Origin: Geothrix sp. 21YS21S-4
GTDB lineage: Bacteria > Acidobacteriota > Holophagae > Holophagales > Holophagaceae
DNA length: 64,000 nt
Assembly: GCF_030845995.1 (NCBI RefSeq)
Contig: NZ_CP132719.1
Location: forward strand, 3,014,441 to 3,078,440
Direction: 5' to 3'
A model generated the notes under the pieces. The model made no database searches and was not told where the DNA came from. It was given only the letters and a program-made list of their open reading frames with translations. Of the stretch, positions 1 to 7,173 are shown one piece after another (the stretch's first letter is position 1; every line of letters starts with the position of its first letter). A program made the translations under genes and the position numbers.

Positions 1-268
1 CGCGCTCCAGCTGATGGATGGCCTGGGAGAGGTCGCCCCGCCGCAGGAGGCACTCCGCCAGCGCCTGCCGCGCGGGCGTGTTCAGCGCCAGGTTCACCAG
101 CCCGCGCCGCAGGGGCGCTTCCGCCTCGGCGTACGCCCCTTGGCCCGCGAGGGCGAGACCCAACTGGATCCACGCCTCGGCATCCTCGGGATGCGTCTCC
201 AGGCGCCGGCGGGAGGCGGCGGCCCGCTCCTCCAGGATCTCCAGCTCCGCCCCTCCGCCGTCAGCCAT
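1..268 (-). CDS. TPR-repeat protein, 3' end outside window
   Basis: Reading frame on the minus strand starting at ATG 268-266 and running off position 1, so only about the first 89 residues are visible. The visible part is helical and TPR-like: the segment AEAWIQLGLALAGQGAYAEAEAP has the spacing of a TPR A/B helix pair, followed by a second unit around ALAECLLRRGDLSQAI. It begins 3 bases after the stop of the upstream glycosyltransferase-like gene, so it is probably the distal gene of the same transcription unit that starts at flagellin. The function is unknown; position suggests a role with the flagellar glycosylation genes. The start is supported by tight coupling rather than by a strong ribosome binding site. 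Confidence 0.7.
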   Translation of the reverse strand, partial: MADGGGAELEILEERAAASRRRLETHPEDAEAWIQLGLALAGQGAYAEAEAPLRRGLVNLALNTPARQALAECLLRRGDLSQAIHQLER

Positions 269-271
269 GGG

Positions 272-1738
272 TCAGTCTCCCGAAAGGTCGGCCACGAGGT
301 GCCGGATGGCGGAATCCCAGTCGCCCGGCGCGTCCTGGCGGTAGATGCGCAGGGTCGGGTACCAGGGGCTGTCGGGCCGGTCCCACTGCCAGCGCCACTC
401 GGACCCGTAGCGCAGCAGCAGGAAGGTAGGGATGCCCAGCGCGCCCGCCAGGTGGGCCAGGGCCGTGTCCACGGTAATGACGAGGTCCATGAAGCTGAGG
501 GCGAAGGCGGTGTCCCCGAACGTGGCGAGCAGCGGGCTGAGCGGCACCGACGGCAGGGGCGGCATCTCCGGCGCGGGCAGCTGGAAGCAGTGCCACGCCA
601 CCCCGGGCAACTCCGCCAGCGGCGCCAGGGCTTCGAGGGGTAGGGAGCGCGAGCGGTCGTTGAGGTTGCCCGGATTGCCGGCCCAGGCGTACCCGATCCG
701 CACCCGCTCCGTGGGAATCGACAGGATGCGATGAAGCGCCTCGCGGTTGGGCGTTTTCGCGGGGACGCCGAGGTACGGCACCTCGCCGGGAAGCGAGGTC
801 TCGTCGATGTCGAACAGCCAGGGAAGCGACATCAGGGGAAGGTAGAGGTCGAAGGGCGGAAGCGGAGCGCCGTGGGCCACCACCTCGTCGATGCCGTCGC
901 AGGTGGCGATGAGCTCCGCGAGCGGAGGCTGGACCAGCGCCACCACGCGGCCGCCGCGGGCCTTCGCCTCCTTGGCGAAGCGCACGAACATGATCGTGTC
1001 GCCGAATCCCTGCTCCCAGTGGAGGAGGAGCGTCTTTCCCGGGAAGGGCTCGCCGTTCCACCGCGGCTGGTCCATGGGCACCATCGGCGAGCGGGGCTGC
1101 TCCCGCATGCCGAACCGCGCCTCGAAATCGGCCCAGCCTTCGCGGAAACGCCCGTTCAGCATGTGCAGCGAACCGCGCTCCCAGATCCGATCCGAGCTGC
1201 CGGGATCCACGGCGATCCAGCGGTTCAGCACCTCGAACAGCCCGGCCCCGTCGCCGCGGAGGTGGTGGATCTGGAGCAGCCGCTTGAAGGCCCGGGCGTT
1301 GGCGGGCTCCCGCAGCAGGACCTCCTCCAGCTCGCGGATGGCGTCGTCCCCCCGCTCCGTCTGGATCAGGCATTCCGCCAGCCCCAGGCGCGCGAAGAGA
1401 TCGTCGGGGCGCTCCTCCAGCGCCTGGCGGAAGAAGCCGGCGCCCTCTTCGTAGCGCTCCTGGCGGGCGAAGGCGAGGCCCAGGTTGACCAGCGCCGTCT
1501 CCAGCCGGGGCGCGAGGGTCAGGGCCCGGTGGCACGCTTCCACGGCCTCCGGCAGCCGGTCCAGGTTCCCCAGTTCCCCGCCCAGGTGGGCCCAGGCGGC
1601 GGCGTCCGCGGGGCGCTTCTCCAGGTGGCGACGGTAGGCCTCGGCCGCTTCGCCGTGGCGGCCCGCCGCCTGGTGCGCCAGGGCCTCGTCGAGAGGCGAT
1701 CGGGGCTGCGGAGATGAATGGGACACGCCTTCCTCCAT
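272..1738 (-). CDS. TPR protein with GT-B (family 9/41-like) glycosyltransferase domain
   Basis: 488 residues. The N-terminal ~170 residues are TPR repeats (for example AAWAHLGGELGNLDRLPEA and ETALVNLGLAFARQERY). The C-terminal ~270 residues match the glycosyltransferase-like domain often fused to TPRs: WNGEPFPGKTLLLHWEQG, FGDTIMFVRFAKEAKA, VVALVQPPL, and the hallmark DTALAHLAGALGIP followed by SPWYPTLRIYRQ. Such proteins resemble heptosyltransferases (GT9) and are frequent in flagellin-modification loci. It lies downstream of fliD and next to a shorter paralogue at 1748-2830, so glycosylation of flagellin or of a surface glycan is the likely role. Substrate cannot be told from sequence. GGAG lies shortly upstream of the ATG. 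Confidence 0.82.
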   Translation of the reverse strand: MEEGVSHSSPQPRSPLDEALAHQAAGRHGEAAEAYRRHLEKRPADAAAWAHLGGELGNLDRLPEAVEACHRALTLAPRLETALVNLGLAFARQERYEEGAGFFRQALEERPDDLFARLGLAECLIQTERGDDAIRELEEVLLREPANARAFKRLLQIHHLRGDGAGLFEVLNRWIAVDPGSSDRIWERGSLHMLNGRFREGWADFEARFGMREQPRSPMVPMDQPRWNGEPFPGKTLLLHWEQGFGDTIMFVRFAKEAKARGGRVVALVQPPLAELIATCDGIDEVVAHGAPLPPFDLYLPLMSLPWLFDIDETSLPGEVPYLGVPAKTPNREALHRILSIPTERVRIGYAWAGNPGNLNDRSRSLPLEALAPLAELPGVAWHCFQLPAPEMPPLPSVPLSPLLATFGDTAFALSFMDLVITVDTALAHLAGALGIPTFLLLRYGSEWRWQWDRPDSPWYPTLRIYRQDAPGDWDSAIRHLVADLSGD

Positions 1739-1747
1739 GGCTCCGGA

Positions 1748-2830
1748 TCAGGCCGTCAGGTCCGCCGCCAGCTGCCGGACCACCGGCGTCCATGCGCCGG
1801 GCTCGGGCTGGCGGTAGATCCGCATGGTGGGATACCAGGGGCTGTCGTCGCGCTCCAGCATCCACCGGAAATCCGGCGCCCACGTCACCAGCAGCAGCAC
1901 CGGGATGCCCAACGCGCCCGCAAGGTGGGCCAGGGCGGTATCGACGGTGATCACCAGATCCATTCCGCTGAGGGCGTAGGCGGTATCCGAGAACGTCTTC
2001 AGCAACGGCGCCAGGGACACGAGTTCCGGCAGCGGAGGCCGCTCCTCCCGACCCAACTGGAAGCTGTGCCATGCGACGCCGGGCAGCGCCGCCAGGGGCT
2101 CCAGCAGATCCGGCGGAAGGGAACGCTGGGCATCGCGGGGATGGGCGGGATTCCCGCCCCACGCCACGCCCACCCGCACCCGGCCGTGGGAGGGCGCCAG
2201 GGCCTGCGCCAGTTCCTGGCGGCCGGGAACGGCGCGGGGAATGCCGAGGTAGGGCACGTCGGCGGGAACGGAATCGAGGTCCGTCCCGAAGATCGCCGGA
2301 AGCGAGAACAGCGACGCGTGCAGGTCGAAGGACGGGATGGGGTGGCCGAAGGGCACGATCTCATCCACCCCCTCCAGGGTGGTCATCAGGTAGGCGAACT
2401 GGGGCTGGACGAGGAGCAGCACCCGCCCGCCCAGGGCCTTCACGCGCGGGAGGTAGCGCACCAGCATCAGCGTGTCGCCGAAGCCCTGCTCGAACACGAC
2501 GAAGAGGGTCTTCCCCTCGAAGGATCCGCCGGTCCACCGGGGCTGCGGGAACTGTTTCTCGCGGGGAACGAAGCCGGGCGCGCGCAGCCGCGCCTCCCAC
2601 TGGCGCCAGCCGACGTCCATCCGGCCCCGCAGCAGGTTGAGGTAGCCCCGCTCGTACTCGGCGAAGGGCGACCCGGGATTCGCCGCGTCGAAGCGGTCGA
2701 CCTCGGCCTCGTAGTCGTCCCACCGCCCCTGTTCGTAGAGCGACTGGATCAGCGCCTGGTGGGCCTCCAGGCCCTTCTCCCGCGGACCCTGGTCCACGCG
2801 GGGCCCCCGGCCTTCTGGCGCTTCTCCCAT
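1748..2830 (-). CDS. GT-B glycosyltransferase-like protein, paralogue of the downstream gene
   Basis: 360 residues. Short helical (TPR-like) N-terminus of about 80 residues with GWRQWEARLRAPG, then the same glycosyltransferase-like domain as the gene at 272-1738: GKTLFVVFEQGFGDTLMLVRYL, RVLLLVQPQF, VGVAWGGNPAHPRD, and DTALAHLAGALGIPVLLL followed by SPWYPTMRIYRQ. It is 9 bases upstream of the second paralogue and 82 bases after fliD on the same strand. The pair probably arose by duplication with different numbers of TPR units. Likely cytoplasmic, acting on flagellin or on a sugar carrier; this is inference from family and position. Confidence 0.8.
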   Translation of the reverse strand: MGEAPEGRGPRVDQGPREKGLEAHQALIQSLYEQGRWDDYEAEVDRFDAANPGSPFAEYERGYLNLLRGRMDVGWRQWEARLRAPGFVPREKQFPQPRWTGGSFEGKTLFVVFEQGFGDTLMLVRYLPRVKALGGRVLLLVQPQFAYLMTTLEGVDEIVPFGHPIPSFDLHASLFSLPAIFGTDLDSVPADVPYLGIPRAVPGRQELAQALAPSHGRVRVGVAWGGNPAHPRDAQRSLPPDLLEPLAALPGVAWHSFQLGREERPPLPELVSLAPLLKTFSDTAYALSGMDLVITVDTALAHLAGALGIPVLLLVTWAPDFRWMLERDDSPWYPTMRIYRQPEPGAWTPVVRQLAADLTA

Positions 2831-2912
2831 GCTTCCCCGACGTGCGAACGTAGCGTCTTCTTGTTTATCTCACGAAAGCGCGTCCGCTACGCCGGGACTT
2901 CCCAAGGGGAAA

Positions 2913-4592
2913 TCAGGAGAGGCCGGTCAGCCCGCTGCTGGCGGTCCGAAGCTGGGCGAGGGTGCTCTCCATGGCGTCGAACTGGGCCTTGAGGGTGGTC
3001 TTGCGCTTGTCGAGGAGGGCCTGCTGCTGGTCGATGCGCGAGGTCAGGGCCTTGTTCTGGGAATCGATGCTGGCCTGGGTCTGCTGCAGGACGCCGGAGT
3101 AGGACGTCAGGCTGGAGATGGCGTCCTGGAGCTGCTGCCCGATTCCGCGGGACACGGTGAGGGTTCCGCTGCCGGAGGCGGTCACGCCCAGGACCAGCCC
3201 TTCCAGGGGCGTCCCGGCGAGGCCCTGGAGGGTGCCGTTGGTGCCCGTCAGTCCGGAGTAGGTGGTGCCCTGGTAGGTGAGGGAGCCCGAAACCGCTCCG
3301 CCGGCGCCGTAGGTGAGGTTGAATCCGATATCCCCGGTGGCGGTGGCGGAAGTCCCCGAGGAGAACTGCACGCCCCCGGCGGTGGAGGTTCCGGACATGC
3401 CGAACACCCGCGCCACGGCCTTGGGATCGTTCTCCAGGGCGTTCTTGAACGTGGTCGCGTCCAGGGACAGCGTCCCGTCGGCGTTGGTCTTGATGCCCAC
3501 GTTCGCGCCGGACTTGTAGGTCGCCGAGCTGGGCAGGCCGCTCGCCCCGCCGGTGAGGGCCGAGCGGAGCTGGCTCATCATGTTGCGGGCGACGGAATCC
3601 CCTTCCAGGGGCTGGTGGGTGATGGTGCCGCTGCCGTCGTTGACCGGGGTGGACGCGTCCTTGTAGGTCTTGAGCAGGGAGTTGTACTGCGAGATCAGGC
3701 TTTGCAGGGCGGTGGTGGCCGCGCCCGTGTCCTGGGCGATGGTAAGGGTGGTGTCGTTGGTGGTGTCGCCCTTTTTCAGGGTGAACGTGACGCCGTCGAC
3801 CGCGTCCTTCACGACGTTGGTCTTCCGCGTCATCTGGACGCCGTTCACGGAGAACACCGCGTCCTGCGCCACGCCGGCGCCCGAGGACTGGAGCCCGCCC
3901 GACAGGCCCGTCGGCGCGGCGAAGGTGCCCGTCAAGGCGCCGCCGTCCAGGCCCGCGATGGAGGAATCCACCGTGGTGGGGGTGCCGTCGGCGTTGTCGA
4001 TGGCCGCCAGGCGGACGGTGCCGCCGGTGGTGCCCGTGCCGGTGTCGTTGGCGGTGACGATCAACTGGTAGGGCGTCGCGCCGGAGCCCGTATTGACAAT
4101 GGTCGCCGTCACGCCCGCGCCGGAGGCGTTGATCGCGTCCCGGAGGCCGTTGAGGTTGTTGTTGGTGAGCGTGAACGCCTTCACCGTGCCGTCCGTTCCC
4201 TGGACGGCGAAGCTGCCCGAGGAGGAACTGAGGATGGCGGCGTTGGGATCCGCGACGCCGATGGACACCTGGCCCTTGGTGGCGATGGAGGCCACCTTTA
4301 CCTGGTAGGTTCCGTTGGTGGCGCCGGTGGCCGTGGCCGACACGAAGCTCTGGTTCGCGTCCGTGCTGCTGACGGTCTTGGCCGCCAGCGCGTCGGACAG
4401 GCTGGCCACCCCGACGGAAAGGCTCAGCATGCTCGTCCGCATCGACTTCAATGCGGCGGCTCGATTGGTGTTCAGGGTCTGGCGATCCTTCAGACGCTGC
4501 AAAGGCTGCCCATCCTGCTGGATGATGGCGTCGATCAGCGAATCGGTCTGAAGACCGGAGGTGATTCCCTGGAAACTCAGTGTGGATGCCAT
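2913..4592 (-). CDS. fliD: Flagellar hook-associated protein 2 (filament cap) FliD
   Basis: 559 residues, in the usual range for FliD. The N-terminus has the FliD_N pattern (SFQGITSGLQTDSLIDAI, then QDGQPLQRLKDRQ and a heptad-rich helix), the middle is Ser/Thr/Gly/Ala-rich as in surface-exposed cap domains, and the C-terminus is a coiled coil (SIDSQNKALTSRIDQQQALL) as in FliD_C. FliD forms the pentameric or related cap that folds flagellin at the filament tip after export by the flagellar type III apparatus, so no Sec signal is expected and none is seen. It follows flaG by 39 bases on the same strand, the common flagellin-flaG-fliD order. Confidence 0.93.
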   Translation of the reverse strand: MASTLSFQGITSGLQTDSLIDAIIQQDGQPLQRLKDRQTLNTNRAAALKSMRTSMLSLSVGVASLSDALAAKTVSSTDANQSFVSATATGATNGTYQVKVASIATKGQVSIGVADPNAAILSSSSGSFAVQGTDGTVKAFTLTNNNLNGLRDAINASGAGVTATIVNTGSGATPYQLIVTANDTGTGTTGGTVRLAAIDNADGTPTTVDSSIAGLDGGALTGTFAAPTGLSGGLQSSGAGVAQDAVFSVNGVQMTRKTNVVKDAVDGVTFTLKKGDTTNDTTLTIAQDTGAATTALQSLISQYNSLLKTYKDASTPVNDGSGTITHQPLEGDSVARNMMSQLRSALTGGASGLPSSATYKSGANVGIKTNADGTLSLDATTFKNALENDPKAVARVFGMSGTSTAGGVQFSSGTSATATGDIGFNLTYGAGGAVSGSLTYQGTTYSGLTGTNGTLQGLAGTPLEGLVLGVTASGSGTLTVSRGIGQQLQDAISSLTSYSGVLQQTQASIDSQNKALTSRIDQQQALLDKRKTTLKAQFDAMESTLAQLRTASSGLTGLS

Positions 4593-4631
4593 GTTACTGC
4601 CTCCCTCGCGACGGGGCCGGGCAGGGTCGCC

Positions 4632-5039
4632 CTAGCCTTGGGCGTCCACGATGACGCCTGTCGCCCCCTTGGGGTCGTTGAGCTGTTGCAAGCGCCGGGC
4701 CATGGCCAAAATCTCTTCGGAGGGCACTTGTCGAATCGTCTCCTGGGTATTGGGATCCACGATCTTGAAGTAGTACTGCCCCGTGCCCTCGTCCACCATG
4801 AACTTGAGGTCGGAGGGCGCCTGCTTGACGAAGTCCTCCACGCTCCGGGCGGCAGCCTTCAGGCTTTCCTTGGAGACCGCTTGCGCGGAAGAGGGGGCGT
4901 CCTTGGCGGCGCCGGAAGCGGCCGCGGAAGAGGCGGGAATGGGGGCTGGGGCCGGGCGCGGACTCGAAACCGGGGCAGAAGAAATTGCCTGGGTCGCAAC
5001 GGCCGCCACACTGCCCACGGATGTGACTTGATCAGCCAT
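4632..5039 (-). CDS. flaG: FlaG family flagellar protein
   Basis: 135 residues from the chosen ATG at 5039, which has AGGGAGG six bases upstream; an in-frame ATG 17 codons earlier lies inside the hairpin at 5059-5095 and lacks a ribosome binding site. The N-terminal ~60 residues are a low-complexity Ala/Pro/Ser stretch. The C-terminal part is the FlaG domain (KFMVDEGTGQYYFKIVDPN, then IRQVPSEEILAMARRL). FlaG proteins lie between flagellin and fliD and affect filament length in other bacteria; the exact activity is not established. Same strand and probable operon with flagellin and fliD. Confidence 0.85.
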   Translation of the reverse strand: MADQVTSVGSVAAVATQAISSAPVSSPRPAPAPIPASSAAASGAAKDAPSSAQAVSKESLKAAARSVEDFVKQAPSDLKFMVDEGTGQYYFKIVDPNTQETIRQVPSEEILAMARRLQQLNDPKGATGVIVDAQG

Positions 5040-5058
5040 GGGAAACCTCCCTACGACG

Positions 5059-5095
5059 CATGGTTGGGGACGGGCACCGCCCATCCCCAACCATG
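5059..5095 (-). other. Strong perfect hairpin between flagellin and flaG
   Basis: A 12-base inverted repeat (CATGGTTGGGGA at 5059-5070 and its complement at 5084-5095) encloses a second inner repeat (GGGC/GCCC around ACC), so almost the whole 37 bases can pair. It sits 16 bases beyond the flagellin stop in the direction of transcription. No T-run follows on the minus strand, so it is not a canonical intrinsic terminator. It could be a partial attenuator or an RNA-stability element making flagellin mRNA more abundant than flaG-fliD mRNA. Confidence 0.75.
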
Positions 5096-5111
5096 ATCAA
5101 GGAAATTCCGA

Positions 5112-5774
5112 TTAACGGAGGAGGGACAGGACGTACTGGCTGGCCTGGTTGGCCTGGCCGAGGGCGCTGGTGCCCGCCTGGCTGAGGATCTGCCACTTGG
5201 TCAGGTTCACCACTTCGGAACCGATGTCGGCGTCCATGATGTTGCTCTTCTGGGCCGTGTAGTTCTCCACCTTGATGCCGTTCAGGTTGGCGTCGGACTG
5301 GGCCTGAGCCATCGTGGCGGCGATGTTGGAGCGGGCCGAGGAGATGTCGCTCAGCGCGGTCTTGGCGGTGGCGGCGTCGGAGATGGTGGAGATCGTCTGC
5401 CCGCCGGTGTAGGCGCTGGCATTGCTGAACGCGGCGGCGGCCAAGCTGGCGACCTGCGTGAACTCAGCGCTGCTGCCGTTGCCGCCCGCGGCCAGTTCCA
5501 CCGCGCGCTGCACGAGGTTGGTGGCCTCTTCCATGTAGCCGTCCTCGGCGGAGGCCGCATAGTAGGTGTTGTTGTTGGTCTTGCGGGTCTCGGAAGCGAT
5601 GCGGGAATCCGCGTCCAGGGTGGTGGCGGTGGCGAGGCCGGCCGCGTCGTCCGAAGCGTGGTTGATCCGCTTGCCGGTGGTGAGGCGCTCGATGGTCGCC
5701 TTCATGCCGGAAGCCGTGATACCCAGCTGACGGGTAGACTGAAGGGCCGCAACGTTATTAAGAATGGAAGGCAT
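5112..5774 (-). CDS. fliC: Flagellin, short form
   Basis: 220 residues. N-terminal D0/D1 region is conserved (AALQSTRQLGITASGMK, then IERLTTGKRINHASDDAAGLA), and the C-terminal D1/D0 region ends as in flagellins (NIMDADIGSEVVNLTKWQIL, then QANQASQYVLSLLR). Only about 60 residues separate the two conserved parts, so the D2/D3 outer domains are absent; typical flagellins are 270-500 residues. Asn/Ser/Thr-rich central segments offer sites for O-glycosylation, which fits the glycosyltransferase-like genes on both sides. Exported by the flagellar apparatus. ATG 5774 is preceded by a strong AAGGAGG. A sigma-28-type promoter and a structured leader lie upstream. Confidence 0.93.
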   Translation of the reverse strand: MPSILNNVAALQSTRQLGITASGMKATIERLTTGKRINHASDDAAGLATATTLDADSRIASETRKTNNNTYYAASAEDGYMEEATNLVQRAVELAAGGNGSSAEFTQVASLAAAAFSNASAYTGGQTISTISDAATAKTALSDISSARSNIAATMAQAQSDANLNGIKVENYTAQKSNIMDADIGSEVVNLTKWQILSQAGTSALGQANQASQYVLSLLR

Positions 5775-5849
5775 ACATCCTCCTTGATGTGCCAGGACAG
5801 CATCCGTGCTGTCAGTTTGAAAAGTGGCGGGGAACCCCCGACTTGGAGT
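5775..5849 (-). promoter_or_regulatory. Flagellin mRNA leader with two candidate CsrA sites
   Basis: The predicted ~70-base leader contains a perfect 7-bp hairpin (5796-5813) whose loop displays CGGA in the minus-strand RNA, giving GCACGGATGC, close to the CsrA consensus ACARGGAUG in a loop. A second GGA motif (CAAGGAGGATGT, 5775-5786) overlaps the Shine-Dalgarno sequence. One hairpin GGA plus one GGA at the ribosome binding site is the arrangement known for the Bacillus hag leader controlled by CsrA-FliW. No csrA or fliW gene lies in the window, so control by CsrA is an inference. Confidence 0.6.
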
Positions 5850-5876
5850 TCATCGGCGGGGATTCCGGAAGCTTGA
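5850..5876 (-). promoter_or_regulatory. Sigma-28 (FliA)-type promoter of flagellin
   Basis: On the minus strand TCAAGCTT (5876-5869) is followed after exactly 11 bases by GCCGATGA (5857-5850). The FliA consensus is TAAAGTTT, N11, GCCGATAA, so the match is 6/8 and 7/8 with ideal spacing. Immediately upstream (5877-5900) is an A-tract run on the minus strand, like an UP element, which stands out in this GC-rich window. Predicted start of transcription is about 70 bases before the flagellin ATG. Confidence 0.85.
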
Positions 5877-5993
5877 GAATTTTTTTTATTTTTTTATAAA
5901 CTGCTGTTTTCAAAAGACTAAAGATGGTGTCGAATGGCTTCCGAGCCATCGTCGCCCCTTTTTCTTTCTCCTCCCCAGCCCGGAGATCCAGCC

Positions 5994-7172
5994 ATGTTCG
6001 TGATGATCCTGAACTGGAAGGTCGGCGAGAACGATCCTTTCAGCGCCTTCAACGAGGCCCTGGCCAGCTATCTGGAGGCCTCGGGAAAGCGCAGCCAGAC
6101 CGTGGAATTGAGCGATCCGGGCTGGTGGAACCGACTCCTCAACGCGAAGCTGGACGGCATCGATTTCGTCTTCACGTGGCAGGGCCTGGCGACCAATTTC
6201 AAGATCGGCGAGAAGGAGCAGAGCTTCTGGGAGGTCCTCCAGGTGCCGCTGATCAGCATGCATGGCGACCATCCCTGCCACATGCCCGTCAACCACGCAT
6301 TCGACAGCCCCTACTGCGCCCACCTCTACGCGTATCCCGAGTACAGCCTGTACGCGCAGCGCCACTTCCGGAAGCGCAGCCGCACCATCTCCGTGGAGAA
6401 TCCGGTCTTCTGCCTGGACGAGCGCCTCGACGTGAAGGGCGGCGACCACTTCGTCCTGCCCAAGAACGTGACGCCTCCTTCTGTGATGGAGGAGGAATGG
6501 AAGCGCCAGCTCAGCCCCGAGGCCTTCCGCTTCCACATGGCGCTGGCGGAAACGCTGAAGGCGATGCTTCCCACCGAGGACCACCTCGATTTTCACGCGG
6601 TCATCGACGAGCTGATCGAGCTCCACCCCTCGGAGGAATACGACTTCCGCACCCAGGCGGACGCCTACCACCACCTCCACAGCCGCCTCGACTTCTACGT
6701 CCGCAACGTCAAGGCGGTGAGCATCCTCGACCACCTGAAGGACGTCCCCCTCCAGATCATCGGCCGGGGCTGGGAGCCCTACGCCCGCGTCGCCAGCCCC
6801 CACCACGAGTTCCGCCGCGCGGGAAACATGGCCGACAACCAGCGGCAGTACTACTCCGCCTACGGGATCATCGACGTGACGCCGTCGGTGACCGGGCTCC
6901 ACGACCGCACCTACCGCGCCATGCGCAACCAGACGCCCTTCCTCAGCAGCGGGTACCTGCCGGAATTCCTGCCCGACATGGCCCCCTACGACCCGCTGTT
7001 CTACCGCTTCAACGGCGACGACCTGCGCGAAAAGTGCGAAGCGGTGATGGCGAATCCCGCCGCGCACGCCGAGCTGGCGCGCGAATTCAGCTACCTCCAC
7101 CAGATGCGGATCCAGCCCTCCCATCTGATGTGGCAGTTGGACAGCCTGGCGCGATCCATGGACCGCTCCTGA
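5994..7172 (+). CDS. Putative glycosyltransferase, CgeB/GT4-like C-terminus
   Basis: 392 residues from ATG 5994 (MFVMILNWKVGEND), chosen because CCGGAGATC lies just upstream; an in-frame ATG at 5934 sits inside a small inverted repeat and has no ribosome binding site. The N-terminal half has no clear motif. The C-terminal half contains VPLQIIGRGWEPYARV and IIDVTPSVTGLHDRTYRAMR followed by NQTPFLSSGYLPEF, a pattern like the donor-binding half of CgeB-type/GT-B glycosyltransferases. It is divergent from flagellin with the shared ~220-base control region, which suggests a role in flagellin or surface glycosylation. Family assignment is moderate; a non-enzymatic relative cannot be excluded. Confidence 0.55.
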   Translation: MFVMILNWKVGENDPFSAFNEALASYLEASGKRSQTVELSDPGWWNRLLNAKLDGIDFVFTWQGLATNFKIGEKEQSFWEVLQVPLISMHGDHPCHMPVNHAFDSPYCAHLYAYPEYSLYAQRHFRKRSRTISVENPVFCLDERLDVKGGDHFVLPKNVTPPSVMEEEWKRQLSPEAFRFHMALAETLKAMLPTEDHLDFHAVIDELIELHPSEEYDFRTQADAYHHLHSRLDFYVRNVKAVSILDHLKDVPLQIIGRGWEPYARVASPHHEFRRAGNMADNQRQYYSAYGIIDVTPSVTGLHDRTYRAMRNQTPFLSSGYLPEFLPDMAPYDPLFYRFNGDDLREKCEAVMANPAAHAELAREFSYLHQMRIQPSHLMWQLDSLARSMDRS

Positions 7173-7173
7173 A

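Noticed and set aside
2829..5096. Long plus-strand ORF (755 codons) opposite fliD and flaG
   Set aside because: Antisense shadow typical of GC-rich DNA; composition is low-complexity Gly/Arg/Val/His with no domain, while the minus strand encodes clear FliD and FlaG.
5934..5993. Earlier start for the CgeB-like gene, adding 20 residues
   Set aside because: ATG 5934 is the start of a 6-bp inverted repeat and lacks a ribosome binding site, whereas ATG 5994 has one.
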